From NCBI GenBank assembly GCA_965224045.1, contig CBDCYD010000014.1, forward strand, positions 248,001 to 312,000: 64,000 bases of DNA, written 5' to 3'. Shown here piece by piece: positions 33,520 to 43,943 of the stretch. The notes beneath the pieces were generated by a model. The model did no database searches. It saw only the letters and a program-made list of their open reading frames with translations, and had not been told where the DNA came from. The stretch comes from Tectiglobus sp965224045 (GTDB taxonomy: Bacteria; Pseudomonadota; Alphaproteobacteria; Rhizobiales; Hyphomicrobiaceae). A program made the translations under genes and the position numbers. Position 1 is the stretch's first letter; each line of letters starts with the position of its first letter.

Positions 33520-34263
33520 TCATGACAGGACGTGCTGATCGATTTCGCGCAGCAGCTTGCGCAAGATGGCGTCAGCGTAGTCGTTGTAATCTTTGGCTTT
33601 GATGACGAAGGCGCCGTATCCGCCAATGACGTTGGTGCGATAGTAGGAATCAAGCCATGGCGTGTCATTGACGATCGCCAGGCCGTTGACCGTGACGCCG
33701 GCGAGCACGGCGCGGTCGCGGGCGCGGTGCGGCTCATACTGGACGTTGTCCATACCGTCGCCGGATATGTCGATGACATGACGGGGTGCCGTGAATGGCG
33801 CCGAGAGCGCGATCGCAACGCAATAGTCGATGACACCGGAAAGATGCGTTTGGCTGTTGAAGTATGCGCGCGGCGTGCGCAGCAGTCGCCGGCTGAAGCG
33901 TTGCGCGGCTTCGACGTCGCCGACCACCTGCCAGCCGACCGACACGGCCTGATGACCTGCACCCGCCCACTGGATGGCCGCGACTGCGATGCGCCTGCGC
34001 GCACCGCGCCTTATCGTTTCGAGAACGAGCGGGTGGCGGATTGCTTCGGCGAGCCCGCGGCGCTGAAGGTCGAACTCCCGGGCATCGACGCTGCCAGAGA
34101 CGTCGAGGGCCAACACAAGGACCAGATCGACCGCGGTCGACGTGCGCGTGGAGCCCTTGATCGGAAGCAAGGCGGCGGCAAGGAGGACGAGAAGGCCCGC
34201 GGCAAACGTTGCGTGCCTTGGCATAGGGGTGGCGATGCGCCGGCACGCCAGGCTCTGCCGCAT
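33520..34263 (-). CDS. DUF1194 von Willebrand factor A-like secreted protein
   Basis: A protein of 247 aa. The start at ATG 34263 has GAGAGGAG upstream; it opens into a basic stretch and then the hydrophobic FAAGLLVLLAAALLP signal. The vWA MIDAS motif DVSGSVD follows, with RHVIDISGDGMDNVQ carrying later metal-binding residues. The C-terminus has FVIKAKDYNDYADAILRKLL. DUF1194 proteins are common in Hyphomicrobiales; they probably bind a partner or ligand through the metal site in the periplasm. The function is unknown. Confidence 0.88.
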   Translation of the reverse strand: MRQSLACRRIATPMPRHATFAAGLLVLLAAALLPIKGSTRTSTAVDLVLVLALDVSGSVDAREFDLQRRGLAEAIRHPLVLETIRRGARRRIAVAAIQWAGAGHQAVSVGWQVVGDVEAAQRFSRRLLRTPRAYFNSQTHLSGVIDYCVAIALSAPFTAPRHVIDISGDGMDNVQYEPHRARDRAVLAGVTVNGLAIVNDTPWLDSYYRTNVIGGYGAFVIKAKDYNDYADAILRKLLREIDQHVLS

Positions 34264-34456
34264 GTCAATCGCTCCTCTCAACGATCGGGTCGGGATCATC
34301 ATGGCGGAAGAATTGTCGCATGCCAAATCACACGGCGCTGACGTGCCAAGAAGTTGTGCAACGTAACGGCCAGGGATGACAGGCTGCGACCACAAGGCGT
34401 AGGCTCGTAGACGACATCTGCTTCGTGACAATCACTTGCCAAGGAAAGGCCCGTAC

Positions 34457-35437
<981 letters not shown>

Positions 35438-35455
35438 CGACCAACACTCTGGCAA

Positions 35456-35752
35456 TCAAATTTGGCGCTTGCCGTCGGCAAAGACCTGGTGCCATTGCAG
35501 GATGCGGACGGATTTTCTCAAGCCCGTATCCCAGAACGGGTCTTCCTCGACCAGCTGGCGGACTTCAGAGGCGTGTTCGGCCTCGACAATCCAGAGGCCG
35601 CCGGCGCCGCTGCCGTCCTGCTCTCGCAATGGGCCGGCGGCGAGCACCTTGCCTCGGTTCGCCGCAAGAAAGGACAGGTGGTTCGGCATGTATTTGGCGC
35701 GCACCGCGTCACCAGTTCCGGGATTGTCCTCGAACACGACGATGAACTTCAT
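35456..35752 (-). CDS. YciI family protein
   Basis: A dimeric ferredoxin-like fold protein of 98 aa. It starts MKFIVVFEDNPGTGDAVRAK and continues YMPNHLSFL (the conserved His) with AGPLREQDGSGAGGLWIVEA; the Asp-His pair of the family is visible. It is a possible small hydrolase or dehydrochlorinase-like enzyme of unknown substrate. It is divergent from the LysR gene at 35842, with about 90 bp between, so LysR may control it. Confidence 0.92.
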   Translation of the reverse strand: MKFIVVFEDNPGTGDAVRAKYMPNHLSFLAANRGKVLAAGPLREQDGSGAGGLWIVEAEHASEVRQLVEEDPFWDTGLRKSVRILQWHQVFADGKRQI

Positions 35753-35841
35753 GACGGGCCTCCAATTCCGTTGATCGAAGTTGTTTTACTTCCGCAAACT
35801 TGCAGATTGCAGGCGCAGTCGTGCAGCCCTAACCTGCAGTT

Positions 35842-36744
35842 GTGCAGCTCAAGAACTGGAACGATCTCAGATACCTATTGGCGCTCAAGCGCGGGCGGAG
35901 CATTTCTGCGGCCGCGCAACTGATGGGTGTGGACGACACGACGGTGTCGCGGCGGTTGGCTGCCCTGCAAGCTGCGAGCGATGTCGAGCTCTATGTGCGC
36001 CAGGCGAGCGGGTCGTTCGCCCTTACGCCGCAAGGCAAAGAGATTGCGGCCCGTATCGAGGCCATGGAGCACGAGACCGATCTTATTGCGGAATCACTGG
36101 GGTCTGATCGGCACGCGTGTGGCGGGACGGTTCGATTGACCTCAGTTCCGATTCTGATCAATCGCGTTCTGGCACCGGCGGTGGAAGACTTGATCGGGCA
36201 GCATCCGCAGCTCGTAATCGAATTGATCCCCGACAGCCGCGACTACAGCCTGACGCTGCGTGAAGCCGACATCGCGCTGCGACTCGCCCGCCCGACTGCG
36301 GGCGGGACCAAGGTCAAGGCGCGTCGCATTGGCCGGCTCGATTTCGCAATCTATGCATCTCGCGGTTATTCAGCACGCGAAGGCGGGAGGCTGCCATGGA
36401 TTTCCTACGAGGACGCCATGGCGCATCTGCACCAGGCGCAATGGATGGCCCGTGCGGCAAGGGCCAACGATGAGGCGATCTCGGGGCTCAGGGTCCATGA
36501 CGTCGAAACCGCTCTCGAAGCCGTGGTGGCCGGTCAAGGGAAATCCTTACTGCCAACGATTGTCGCCGACAGCATCACATGTCTGCGCCGTCTTCGGTAT
36601 TCGACCGCGCACCCTCTGCCCTCACGAGAAATTTGGCGTCTCGTGCACGAAGACCAGCGGTTGCTGCGCAAGACAGAGGTCGTCGTGCAATGGATCGAGC
36701 ACTGCATCGCTCGCCGCGCGCGTGGCGGACGTCCGTTCACGTGA
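35842..36744 (+). CDS. LysR family transcriptional regulator
   Basis: A protein of 300 aa with an N-terminal winged HTH (WNDLRYLLALKRGRSISAAA, then DDTTVSRRLAAL) and a C-terminal substrate-binding domain (RLTSVPILINRVLAP and onward). The start is a GTG giving MQLKNWNDL. LysR proteins usually control the divergent neighbour, here the YciI gene at 35456-35752. The effector is unknown. It is convergent with the universal stress gene, with only 14 bp between. Confidence 0.92.
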   Translation: MQLKNWNDLRYLLALKRGRSISAAAQLMGVDDTTVSRRLAALQAASDVELYVRQASGSFALTPQGKEIAARIEAMEHETDLIAESLGSDRHACGGTVRLTSVPILINRVLAPAVEDLIGQHPQLVIELIPDSRDYSLTLREADIALRLARPTAGGTKVKARRIGRLDFAIYASRGYSAREGGRLPWISYEDAMAHLHQAQWMARAARANDEAISGLRVHDVETALEAVVAGQGKSLLPTIVADSITCLRRLRYSTAHPLPSREIWRLVHEDQRLLRKTEVVVQWIEHCIARRARGGRPFT

Positions 36745-36758
36745 AGCTGCGATCGTCG

Positions 36759-37172
36759 TCACCGAACAACGAATACGGAAATGTCCGAGTGGGAGGCAAG
36801 ATAGCCGGCATTCGAGGCAAAGACGTGCTCTGCAAATCCCGGAACGTGCGAGCCCATAACGACGAGATCGCATCCAAGCTCGGTTGCCGCCCTTTGCAAT
36901 GTCGCATCGAGGTCGATCGCCGGATCCGGTGAAACCATCGTCTTGGTCGCTATCGTCAGCCCGTGCGTACCGCCTTGTTCGGCCGCGAACTTGTCGAGCA
37001 CCTGGGCGAATTCCTCCGGGTTATGTGCGACGGTGGTTGGCGCAGAAGATGTGACGGCGACCGCTGTCAACTTGGCTCCGAAATGCTTGGCCAAGTCAGC
37101 GCTGACCGACATGGTCTTGGTCAACTTGTCGGTATGAGCGAGGTCTACGGGAACCATGATGTTTTTATACAT
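36759..37172 (-). CDS. universal stress protein
   Basis: A UspA-fold protein of 137 aa, starting MYKNIMVPVDLAHTDKLTKT. It ends VMGSHVPGFAEHVFASNAGY plus LASHSDISVFVVR, where the G-x2-G-x9-GS type nucleotide loop is only partly conserved, so ATP binding is uncertain. The ATG at 37172 fits the family; the frame extends upstream to 37295 with unlikely sequence. It lies downstream of the BCCT gene, beyond a hairpin, and may respond to the same osmotic conditions. Confidence 0.9.
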   Translation of the reverse strand: MYKNIMVPVDLAHTDKLTKTMSVSADLAKHFGAKLTAVAVTSSAPTTVAHNPEEFAQVLDKFAAEQGGTHGLTIATKTMVSPDPAIDLDATLQRAATELGCDLVVMGSHVPGFAEHVFASNAGYLASHSDISVFVVR

Positions 37173-37329
37173 AATGCTCGTCCATTCGTCGGTTTGGTGC
37201 GCCATGCGTTGATCGTGGGTGGACCATGACCGCTGGTCCTTGATGGAAATCAAAGCCGCGACAATGGTCGGTGCCGAAGCCGTGCAATGAGCCACCGAAC
37301 GCCTGCGAACGTGTGCGGCCGGTCAGCGA

Positions 37330-37359
37330 GAAAGGCACCGGGATTGCCCGGCGCCTTTC
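37330..37359 (-). terminator. hairpin terminator after the BCCT transporter gene
   Basis: On the minus strand GAAAGGCGCCGGG pairs with CCCGGTGCCTTTC (one G-T pair) around CAAT. It lies 27 bp past the transporter stop. There is no long T-run, only CTTTCTCGC. Confidence 0.7.
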
Positions 37360-37385
37360 GCAGCGTTTGTGCAAAGCCGGCTGGA

Positions 37386-39020
37386 TTACTGGCGACTGGC
37401 ACGCAGTAAACCAATCATCAAGCTCACACACATCAACAGCAGCACGATGGTGAACGGGAAGCCTGTCGAAACCGCCATCGCCTGCAAGGCACCGAGCGCC
37501 TGAGCGCCGCCGACCAGAAGCAACGTTGCTGCAACGAGGCCCTCGAACGTGCACCAAAAAACGCGCTGTGAGACAGGCGCGTCCGTCTTGCCGCCGGCGG
37601 TGATGGTGTCGATGACGAGCGAACCGGAGTCCGACGACGTTACGAAAAAGACCAGCACCAACACGATACCCAGGAATGACGTGATCTGCGCAAACGGCAA
37701 CGGCTTGAGCATTTCGAAGAGTTTGAGCTCGAGCGGTGCGCCCTTGACGGCGGCCTCCTTGCCCTCGGCCGCGGCCGCTGCGACCTGTTCGATCGCAGTT
37801 CCGCCGAATGCACCCATCCAGAGGACGCATGCAATGGTCGGGATGATGATCACGCAGAACACGAACTCACGAACCGTGCGGCCGCGCGAGACCCGGGCAA
37901 TGAACATACCGACAAACGGTGACCACGAGATCCACCAGGCCCAGTAGAACGACGTCCAGCCCTGCGAGAAGTTGGCATCTTCGCGGCCAAACGGCATCGA
38001 GAGCGGAATCAATTCCCGGAGGTAGGCGGAACCGCCGGAGAGGATGGTCTCGAAGATCGTCGTCGTCGGGCCGACCGCGATGACGAACAGCAAAAGAAGC
38101 GCTGCCATCGCGATGTTGATCTCGGAAAGGACCTTGACGCCGCCATCGAGACCACGCAGCACCGAGATGAGCGCCATTGCCGTAATCACCGTAATCAGGA
38201 TGACCTGGGCGGCACCGCCGGTGCCGGTACCGAAGAGATAATTCATCCCGGCAAGTGCCTGTTGCGTCCCGTAGCCGAGCGAAGTCGCGAGGCCGAACAG
38301 CGTGGCAAACACCGCTAGCGTATCAATGATGTGTCCGGTCCAGCCCCAGACCCTTTCGCCGAACAGCGGATAAAACGCAGACCGCAACGTCAGTGGCAGG
38401 CCGCGGTTGAACGTGAAGAACGCCAGAGACAACGCCACGACGGCGTAGATCGCCCAGGGATGCAGCGCCCAGTGGAAAATCGTTGCTGCCATCGCCAGGT
38501 CGCGGGCGGCTGCCGGATCACCCTTTGCTGCGCCAAGCGGTGCCCAATCCGTTCTTGCGCCGCCTTCGACGGCTGTACCGCCGAGCGAAGACGCATAGTG
38601 TGACATCGGTTCCGACACGCCGAAGAACATCAAACCGATACCCATGCCGGCAGCGAACAACATCGCAAACCAACCGAGGTAGCCATAGTCCGGCTTGGCG
38701 TCCGCCCCGCCCAGGCGCACGCCGCCAAACGGCGGTAGCATCAGGACCAGGCAGAAAATCACGAAAAGATTTCCGGAGAGCAGGAAGAACCAGTCAAGAT
38801 TGGTGGTGAGCGTCGTGCGCAGCCATTTGAAAAACGTCTCAGCATCAGCCTGGAACATCAGCGTGAGAATGACGAATGCACAGATCGTCAGCCCGGAGAT
38901 CAAAAATACCGGGTTGTGGATATCAAGGCCAAACGGCGTGATGTTGTCCTGGCCAAGCTCGTAGTCGGACTCGATTGGATGAGGGACCCCATCCTGGTCC
39001 GTATCTGTCGATTGAGACAT
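37386..39020 (-). CDS. BCCT family (betaine/carnitine/choline) transporter
   Basis: A 12-helix secondary transporter of 544 aa. The family signature is present: GMGIGLMFFGVSEPMSHYA in the first third and SFYWAWWISWSPFVGMFIAR in the substrate-binding helix region, with aromatic residues for the trimethylammonium group. The ATG at 39020 is preceded by GGGAGGAGCGG; a longer frame to 39080 lacks support. It probably imports glycine betaine or choline under osmotic stress. No betaine-synthesis genes are adjacent. Confidence 0.95.
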   Translation of the reverse strand: MSQSTDTDQDGVPHPIESDYELGQDNITPFGLDIHNPVFLISGLTICAFVILTLMFQADAETFFKWLRTTLTTNLDWFFLLSGNLFVIFCLVLMLPPFGGVRLGGADAKPDYGYLGWFAMLFAAGMGIGLMFFGVSEPMSHYASSLGGTAVEGGARTDWAPLGAAKGDPAAARDLAMAATIFHWALHPWAIYAVVALSLAFFTFNRGLPLTLRSAFYPLFGERVWGWTGHIIDTLAVFATLFGLATSLGYGTQQALAGMNYLFGTGTGGAAQVILITVITAMALISVLRGLDGGVKVLSEINIAMAALLLLFVIAVGPTTTIFETILSGGSAYLRELIPLSMPFGREDANFSQGWTSFYWAWWISWSPFVGMFIARVSRGRTVREFVFCVIIIPTIACVLWMGAFGGTAIEQVAAAAAEGKEAAVKGAPLELKLFEMLKPLPFAQITSFLGIVLVLVFFVTSSDSGSLVIDTITAGGKTDAPVSQRVFWCTFEGLVAATLLLVGGAQALGALQAMAVSTGFPFTIVLLLMCVSLMIGLLRASRQ

Positions 39021-39485
39021 CCGCTCCTCCCAGCTATAGGATTTGTATGAATTGGTCGCGACTTTTCGATGAGGCGCCACCGGTTCTTATTCTGCGGCAA
39101 TGGTGGTGACGCACGGCGCATTATGATTATGCGGGAAGCGCCCCGCAAACGGCCTGTATACGAACGGTCGTGTCGGATTTGCGACAATCAGTTTGGCCAA
39201 AAACCAACGCGATGGCCTTGCGGCATTGAACAATGGGTCGCTCACGAGACAGATTTTGCGTTGATGTATAGGAACTTAGACAACGTTGCGAAAAGCCGTC
39301 GGTAAAAAAACGGTCGGGCGCCGTTGGAGCTTCTCGGACAAGTGTCAGTTGCGCCCGATTTTGCATCCTTCACCGTGGCTGGTAGCTTCTTCGCCACACC
39401 TGATCGGCGTTTTTGCGCGCGCTTCGTCAATCCAACGGGTGCAACGCACACCGCGCCGATCACCTTCAAGTCGGGGAATTGAGGC

Positions 39486-40292
39486 ATGGCCCATCCATCG
39501 GAAGAGATCGAGCGGCTAGCGCTCGAAGACCTGCATGCGGCTGCCTCTGGCGAATTGCGTGGGACGCTCGGCATCACGGGCCGTAACATCGGATCAGCGT
39601 TCGTATCGGTGGCGCACGCGCTGCCGGCATCGGCCATCGTGATCAACCGGGCGATCGGTGCGGGACTGGCACGGCCGGAAACCGATGAAACGGCCGATGC
39701 CATGGTTGACGCCTATCGCAAGGCGGGGGTTGAGAGGTTTTTCGTCCAAGTACACCCGGACGCCGCGCCGAAAACATTTGCGGGGATGCTCGAGACGCGG
39801 GGACTTGAAAAGGCGCGCGGCTGGCAAAAGTTCTCGCGCGGCAGGGACGCGTTGCCCGCTCCAAAGACGAAACTCACTGTTCGCGAGATCGGTCCCGAGC
39901 ACGCCGCGGAAAGTGCTCGAATTGTATGTGATGCGTTTGATCTCGGCGATGATGCCCAACCCTGGCTGCAGGCCCTGCCAGGGCGTGAGAGATGGCATGT
40001 CTTCATGTCCTTTGACGGCGACCAGCCGGCTGGTTCCGGTGCGCTGTTCATCGACGGCGACACCGCGTGGACCGATTTTGGAGCCACGGCGCCGGACTAT
40101 CGCCGACAAGGCGGTCAATCGGCGCTTCTTCGGACGCGGGTCGCGTTCGCGCTGGATCAAGGTTGCCGACAGATCTTCACCTGCACGGGCGAAGATGTTC
40201 CGGGCGACCCGCAGCATTCCTATTCCAACATCCTGAAATGCGGCTTCGTTGAAGAGTATATCCGCCTGAACTTTGCGCCGCCGAAGCGCTAA
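39486..40292 (+). CDS. GNAT family N-acetyltransferase
   Basis: A protein of 268 aa. The C-terminal half is a GNAT domain (about residues 128-265) with acetyl-CoA loop DYRRQGGQSALLRTR and the C-terminal SYSNILKCGFVEEYIRL. The N-terminal half (SAFVSVAHALPASAIVINRA) resembles a degenerate second GNAT fold, as seen in similar alphaproteobacterial proteins. The substrate is unknown. The gene ends 137 bp before the gamma-glutamyltransferase start. Confidence 0.88.
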   Translation: MAHPSEEIERLALEDLHAAASGELRGTLGITGRNIGSAFVSVAHALPASAIVINRAIGAGLARPETDETADAMVDAYRKAGVERFFVQVHPDAAPKTFAGMLETRGLEKARGWQKFSRGRDALPAPKTKLTVREIGPEHAAESARIVCDAFDLGDDAQPWLQALPGRERWHVFMSFDGDQPAGSGALFIDGDTAWTDFGATAPDYRRQGGQSALLRTRVAFALDQGCRQIFTCTGEDVPGDPQHSYSNILKCGFVEEYIRLNFAPPKR

Positions 40293-40428
40293 GGCGGGAA
40301 CTCATCGATCAGCATCGAGTGACCTACCGATATTGTCTTCGGCACATGGACGTACCAGCAGGTGCATGCCAAGCTTGCAAGCTCATAACCCCGTAGCACT
40401 TCAGCCGAACACCGAACGAGAGGCCGAC

Positions 40429-42036
40429 ATGACAAAGGGAATGGTGTGCGCACCGCAGCCGGAAGCGGTGGAAGCCGGGGCGCTGGCACTGATGCGCGGC
40501 GGCAATGCCGTCGATGCGGCGATGACGTGTGCGCTGGTGCAGACGGTGGTCGATCCGATGATGTGCGGCATTGCCGGTTTCGGCACGCTGCAGCTGTTCC
40601 TGCCGCAGAAGAACTTTCACGGCTATATCGACTTCCACACCACCGCGCCTGCCGCAGCCACCGACGACATGTGGGCGGACCAGATCAAGTCGCAGGCGCG
40701 CGACGGATTCGGGTTCATCCTGCACAACCGGGCCAACGAGTGCGGCTATCAATCGATCATGACGCCGGGCAGCCTAAAGGCCTACTACGAGGCTGTGAGC
40801 GAGCATGGCACGATGGACTGGAAGGACATCATCGGACCGGCCATCGAGCAGGCTGCGCTGGGTTTCGTCGTGCGTCCGCACATCGACGAGTTCTGGAGTT
40901 CCTCGGCAATCATGGGGCGGATGGCGATGGCCGACAAGCTGCGCCATACGGCAGCGGCGCGCGACATCTATTTCGACAAAGCGGGCAGTACGCACCCCGT
41001 TGGCGCGCGGATCGAAAACCCCGACATGAAGCGGACGCTGGAGCGGATACGCGATGGTGGGGCCGACGTCTTTTACGCGGGTGATCTCGGTGAAGAGATT
41101 GTCGCGGACATGCAGGCGAACGGCGGCCTGATGTCGATGGACGATCTGCGCACCTATGAAACCGTCAGGTCCGAACCTCTATGGGGGACCTATCGCGGAC
41201 ACGCAGTGGCATCGAACCAACCACCCGGCGGCGGGGTCATGGTTCTGGAAATGCTCAACATTCTGGAACACTTCGATCTCGCGGCGCTGGGCCATAACAG
41301 TGCGGATTACATCGCAACCGTTGCCGAAGCGATGAAACTCGCAACCATCGACAAAGACAACATGATGGGCGACCCGGCGTTCAATGATGTGCCGGTGGCA
41401 ACATTCCTCGACCCAGACCGCGCGGCAGACCTTGCCCGGCGCATCACTTCCGGAGAGAAGGCCGACGTGGTCCGGCTTGACCATCCGGAAGAGTCGCGCG
41501 ACACGACGCACGTCACGGTGGTGGATCAATACGGCAATGCCGTTTCCATGACGCACTCGCTGGGCATGCCGTCGGGCGTCGTGACGCCGGGCCTCGGCTT
41601 CATGTATAACGGCTGCATGGGCGCTTTCGATCCGCGCCCGGGCATGCCGCACTCGATCGCGCCCGGCAAGCGGCGCTTTACGGCTATGTGCCCGACGATC
41701 GTGTTCAAGGACGATGCGCCCTACATCGTCGTAGGGGCGCCGGGCGGCACATTCATCACCATGGGTGTCCTGCAGTCGATACTCAACGTCATCGATTTCG
41801 ACATGACCATGCTGGAGGCGGTGGCAGCGCCGCGGATCACGGCGAACAGCAACACCATCGATGTCTCCAACCGGATCCCCAGGTTTGTCACGGATGAGCT
41901 GGAGCGGCGCGGTTATCCTGTGGCGCGCACCCCGTTCAGCTACGTGTTCGCCGGCGTGCACGGCATTCGCATCGCCGATGGCCGCTGGGACGGCGGCGCC
42001 GATCCGGGTCGCGACGGCATGGCGCTGGCGGTGTGA
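40429..42036 (+). CDS. gamma-glutamyltransferase family protein lacking a signal peptide
   Basis: A protein of 535 aa. The autoprocessing site and nucleophile is the Thr in ESRDTTHVTVVDQYGN (T359), with downstream GGTFITMGVLQSILNVIDF and GAPGG. The start at ATG 40429 (MTKGMVCAPQPEAVEAGALA) has GAGAGG upstream and is followed by no signal sequence, so the enzyme is likely cytoplasmic. Family members cleave gamma-glutamyl bonds in glutathione or related compounds. It is convergent with the amidinotransferase gene. A catabolic gamma-glutamyl role is possible. Confidence 0.92.
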   Translation: MTKGMVCAPQPEAVEAGALALMRGGNAVDAAMTCALVQTVVDPMMCGIAGFGTLQLFLPQKNFHGYIDFHTTAPAAATDDMWADQIKSQARDGFGFILHNRANECGYQSIMTPGSLKAYYEAVSEHGTMDWKDIIGPAIEQAALGFVVRPHIDEFWSSSAIMGRMAMADKLRHTAAARDIYFDKAGSTHPVGARIENPDMKRTLERIRDGGADVFYAGDLGEEIVADMQANGGLMSMDDLRTYETVRSEPLWGTYRGHAVASNQPPGGGVMVLEMLNILEHFDLAALGHNSADYIATVAEAMKLATIDKDNMMGDPAFNDVPVATFLDPDRAADLARRITSGEKADVVRLDHPEESRDTTHVTVVDQYGNAVSMTHSLGMPSGVVTPGLGFMYNGCMGAFDPRPGMPHSIAPGKRRFTAMCPTIVFKDDAPYIVVGAPGGTFITMGVLQSILNVIDFDMTMLEAVAAPRITANSNTIDVSNRIPRFVTDELERRGYPVARTPFSYVFAGVHGIRIADGRWDGGADPGRDGMALAV

Positions 42037-42065
42037 AACGGATCGCGAGCGCGGCGGCATTGAGG

Positions 42066-43031
42066 CTACGAACGACTGTCGCGTCGCAGAACGCCCGTCA
42101 GGCAGCCGACGGCGCCGGCGGCTTTCGACAACTCGGTGACGGGTGTTGTCAGGCAATCGATGCCGTTGCGCTCATACAGGGCCCGCGTTTGGTCGCAGCC
42201 TTCGGCCATCAGAATGCGGCGAGGGGCAAGCGTGACAAGATTCATTGCCAGACCGCGTTCCGCATGGAATTCATCGGGAACGTACACGCATCGATATCCG
42301 CGCTCCTCAAGCACCGAGATCAACGCGTGCGGAACCCGGTAAGGCCAGCAGACGGCCAGGTCCCGGTCGACAATCCTGAACACGCCCATCAGGTGCATGG
42401 TTCCGGCCGGCAGATCGACCGCTATGAGTTCGACGCCAAGTTCTGCCATGAGCCCGCGCAACTGATCGATGGCTGCCTGGTTGGTGCGCAGGCCGCGGGC
42501 AATCACCGCCGTGTCGGCATCGATCCACATGAGGTCGGCACCTTCGAACACGGCATTGCCGGTCAGCGTCTTGAGAATCGGAATACCAAGCGCCGCCAAG
42601 CGGGCCGCGACGTGACGCTCTTCACCGGCGCGCTGCTCGGAGGCAGGCCGTGCGAGAATGGCGCCCTCGCTGGTCATCGCGAAGAGATCTGCGCAAAACA
42701 TCTGGTTCGGTAAAACGGGACCGTCGGGGGCCACCAGGTGGACATCGACGCCGGCTGCGCGGTAGCGTGCCACCATCTCGGCATATTCCGCGCGGGCTTT
42801 GCCAATATCGAGCGGCGCAAGCTGCAATGCGGAATTAACATCGCCGCTCGGCGGCACGAGTTCGTCGCCGGGTTCGTGGAGCAATACCGCGCGCAGTGGC
42901 GACCACTCGCAATCCAGTCCGCAGGCCGTCCAGAGATCACCGATTTCTTGCCGGTGGCGGCGCCGTCGCGGCTGCCAGCCCTCGCCGCCGTAGGCTGCCG
43001 CGCCGAACGAGCGACCCATTTCCGCTGCCAT
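42066..43031 (-). CDS. amidinotransferase/dimethylarginine dimethylaminohydrolase-like protein
   Basis: A pentein-fold enzyme of 321 aa. The visible motifs are LRAVLLHEPGDELV, PNQMFCADLFAMTSEG, VFEGADLMWIDAD, GTMHLMGVFRIVD with the catalytic His, and the C-terminal Cys in GAVGCLTGVLRR. These match guanidine-group hydrolases or transferases such as DDAH and arginine deiminase. The ATG at 43031 follows GAGGAG. The precise substrate (arginine, methylarginine or other guanidine) cannot be fixed. Confidence 0.85.
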   Translation of the reverse strand: MAAEMGRSFGAAAYGGEGWQPRRRRHRQEIGDLWTACGLDCEWSPLRAVLLHEPGDELVPPSGDVNSALQLAPLDIGKARAEYAEMVARYRAAGVDVHLVAPDGPVLPNQMFCADLFAMTSEGAILARPASEQRAGEERHVAARLAALGIPILKTLTGNAVFEGADLMWIDADTAVIARGLRTNQAAIDQLRGLMAELGVELIAVDLPAGTMHLMGVFRIVDRDLAVCWPYRVPHALISVLEERGYRCVYVPDEFHAERGLAMNLVTLAPRRILMAEGCDQTRALYERNGIDCLTTPVTELSKAAGAVGCLTGVLRRDSRS

Positions 43032-43154
43032 GGAATACTCCTCAAAGGTTCGCGTTATGCGGAGCAACGCATGCTGGCCGCTGCCCGCGCTGGCCCGGAC
43101 CATGTCTTATCAAGTTCTCCGACTTCGCAACTTTTCGGCGTCGCACCTCCGGCA

Positions 43155-43943
43155 TCACTGGCCCATATTGCCAAAGCCGAGCAGTCGTTGGCCGGCATCA
43201 ACAACCAGGGTGTGGCCCGTGGTCTGGCGCGCTGCGATGAGATACCGGACGGCTCTGACAACATCATCCGGGCCGAGACCTTCGCCGAGCGGCGTGAGGC
43301 GTTGCCGCCGGGCAAACTCGTCCTCCGTCTGGCCGCTCGGGAGGATCAGGCCCGGTGCAATGGCGTTGACGGTGATGCCCTTTGCGGCAAGGTCGAGCGC
43401 TGCGAGCCGGGTCGCGCCTTCGAGGCCAAACTTGCCACAGAAATAGCTGAAGCGCTGCGGGTAGACGGAGGTCATCTGCGTGTCGAGGATGTTGATGATG
43501 GCGGCATCCTCCGGTGGCGGGGCCTGACGGGCAAAGGCCTGCATGAGGAACACCGGAGCCATGAGGTTGACGCTGACGAGACGGCGCCAGCTTTCCTCGG
43601 TGAGTGTTTCGATCGAGTCTTTGTCGAAGAGCGAAGCCGAGTTGACGAGCACATTGACCGGCCCAAGAGCACTGCGGGCGCCGGCTATGAGGGCGCCGCA
43701 GCCACCGGCCTCGACGAGGTCGTAGCGCAATGCAATCGCGCTCCCGCCGTTTGCTTCGATGTCTGTGACCGTCTCGACGGCGCCAGCCTCAGACCCGTTG
43801 TAGTGTACCGCGACGGCAAAACCGTCTTCGGCAAGACCCAATGCGATGGCACGGCCGACGCGGCGGCCGGCGCCGGTGACCAGGGCGACGCGGCCTTCTC
43901 CGTCCCTGCCGCGGGTCGTGGCCTCGTTCGTTCGCGCCGTCAT
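43155..43943 (-). CDS. FolM/pteridine reductase-like short-chain dehydrogenase
   Basis: An SDR protein of 262 aa. The cofactor loop is TGAGRRVGRA, the TGxxxRxG form typical of FolM and PTR1 pteridine reductases rather than the usual TGxxxGxG. The catalytic Tyr and Lys are in SYFCGKFGLEG. It overlaps the DHPS-like gene by 4 bp (ATGA), last in a four-gene operon with folB and folK, which supports a role in reducing dihydrofolate or dihydromonapterin. The start is the ATG at 43943; the frame runs much further upstream but without homology. Confidence 0.88.
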   Translation of the reverse strand: MTARTNEATTRGRDGEGRVALVTGAGRRVGRAIALGLAEDGFAVAVHYNGSEAGAVETVTDIEANGGSAIALRYDLVEAGGCGALIAGARSALGPVNVLVNSASLFDKDSIETLTEESWRRLVSVNLMAPVFLMQAFARQAPPPEDAAIINILDTQMTSVYPQRFSYFCGKFGLEGATRLAALDLAAKGITVNAIAPGLILPSGQTEDEFARRQRLTPLGEGLGPDDVVRAVRYLIAARQTTGHTLVVDAGQRLLGFGNMGQ

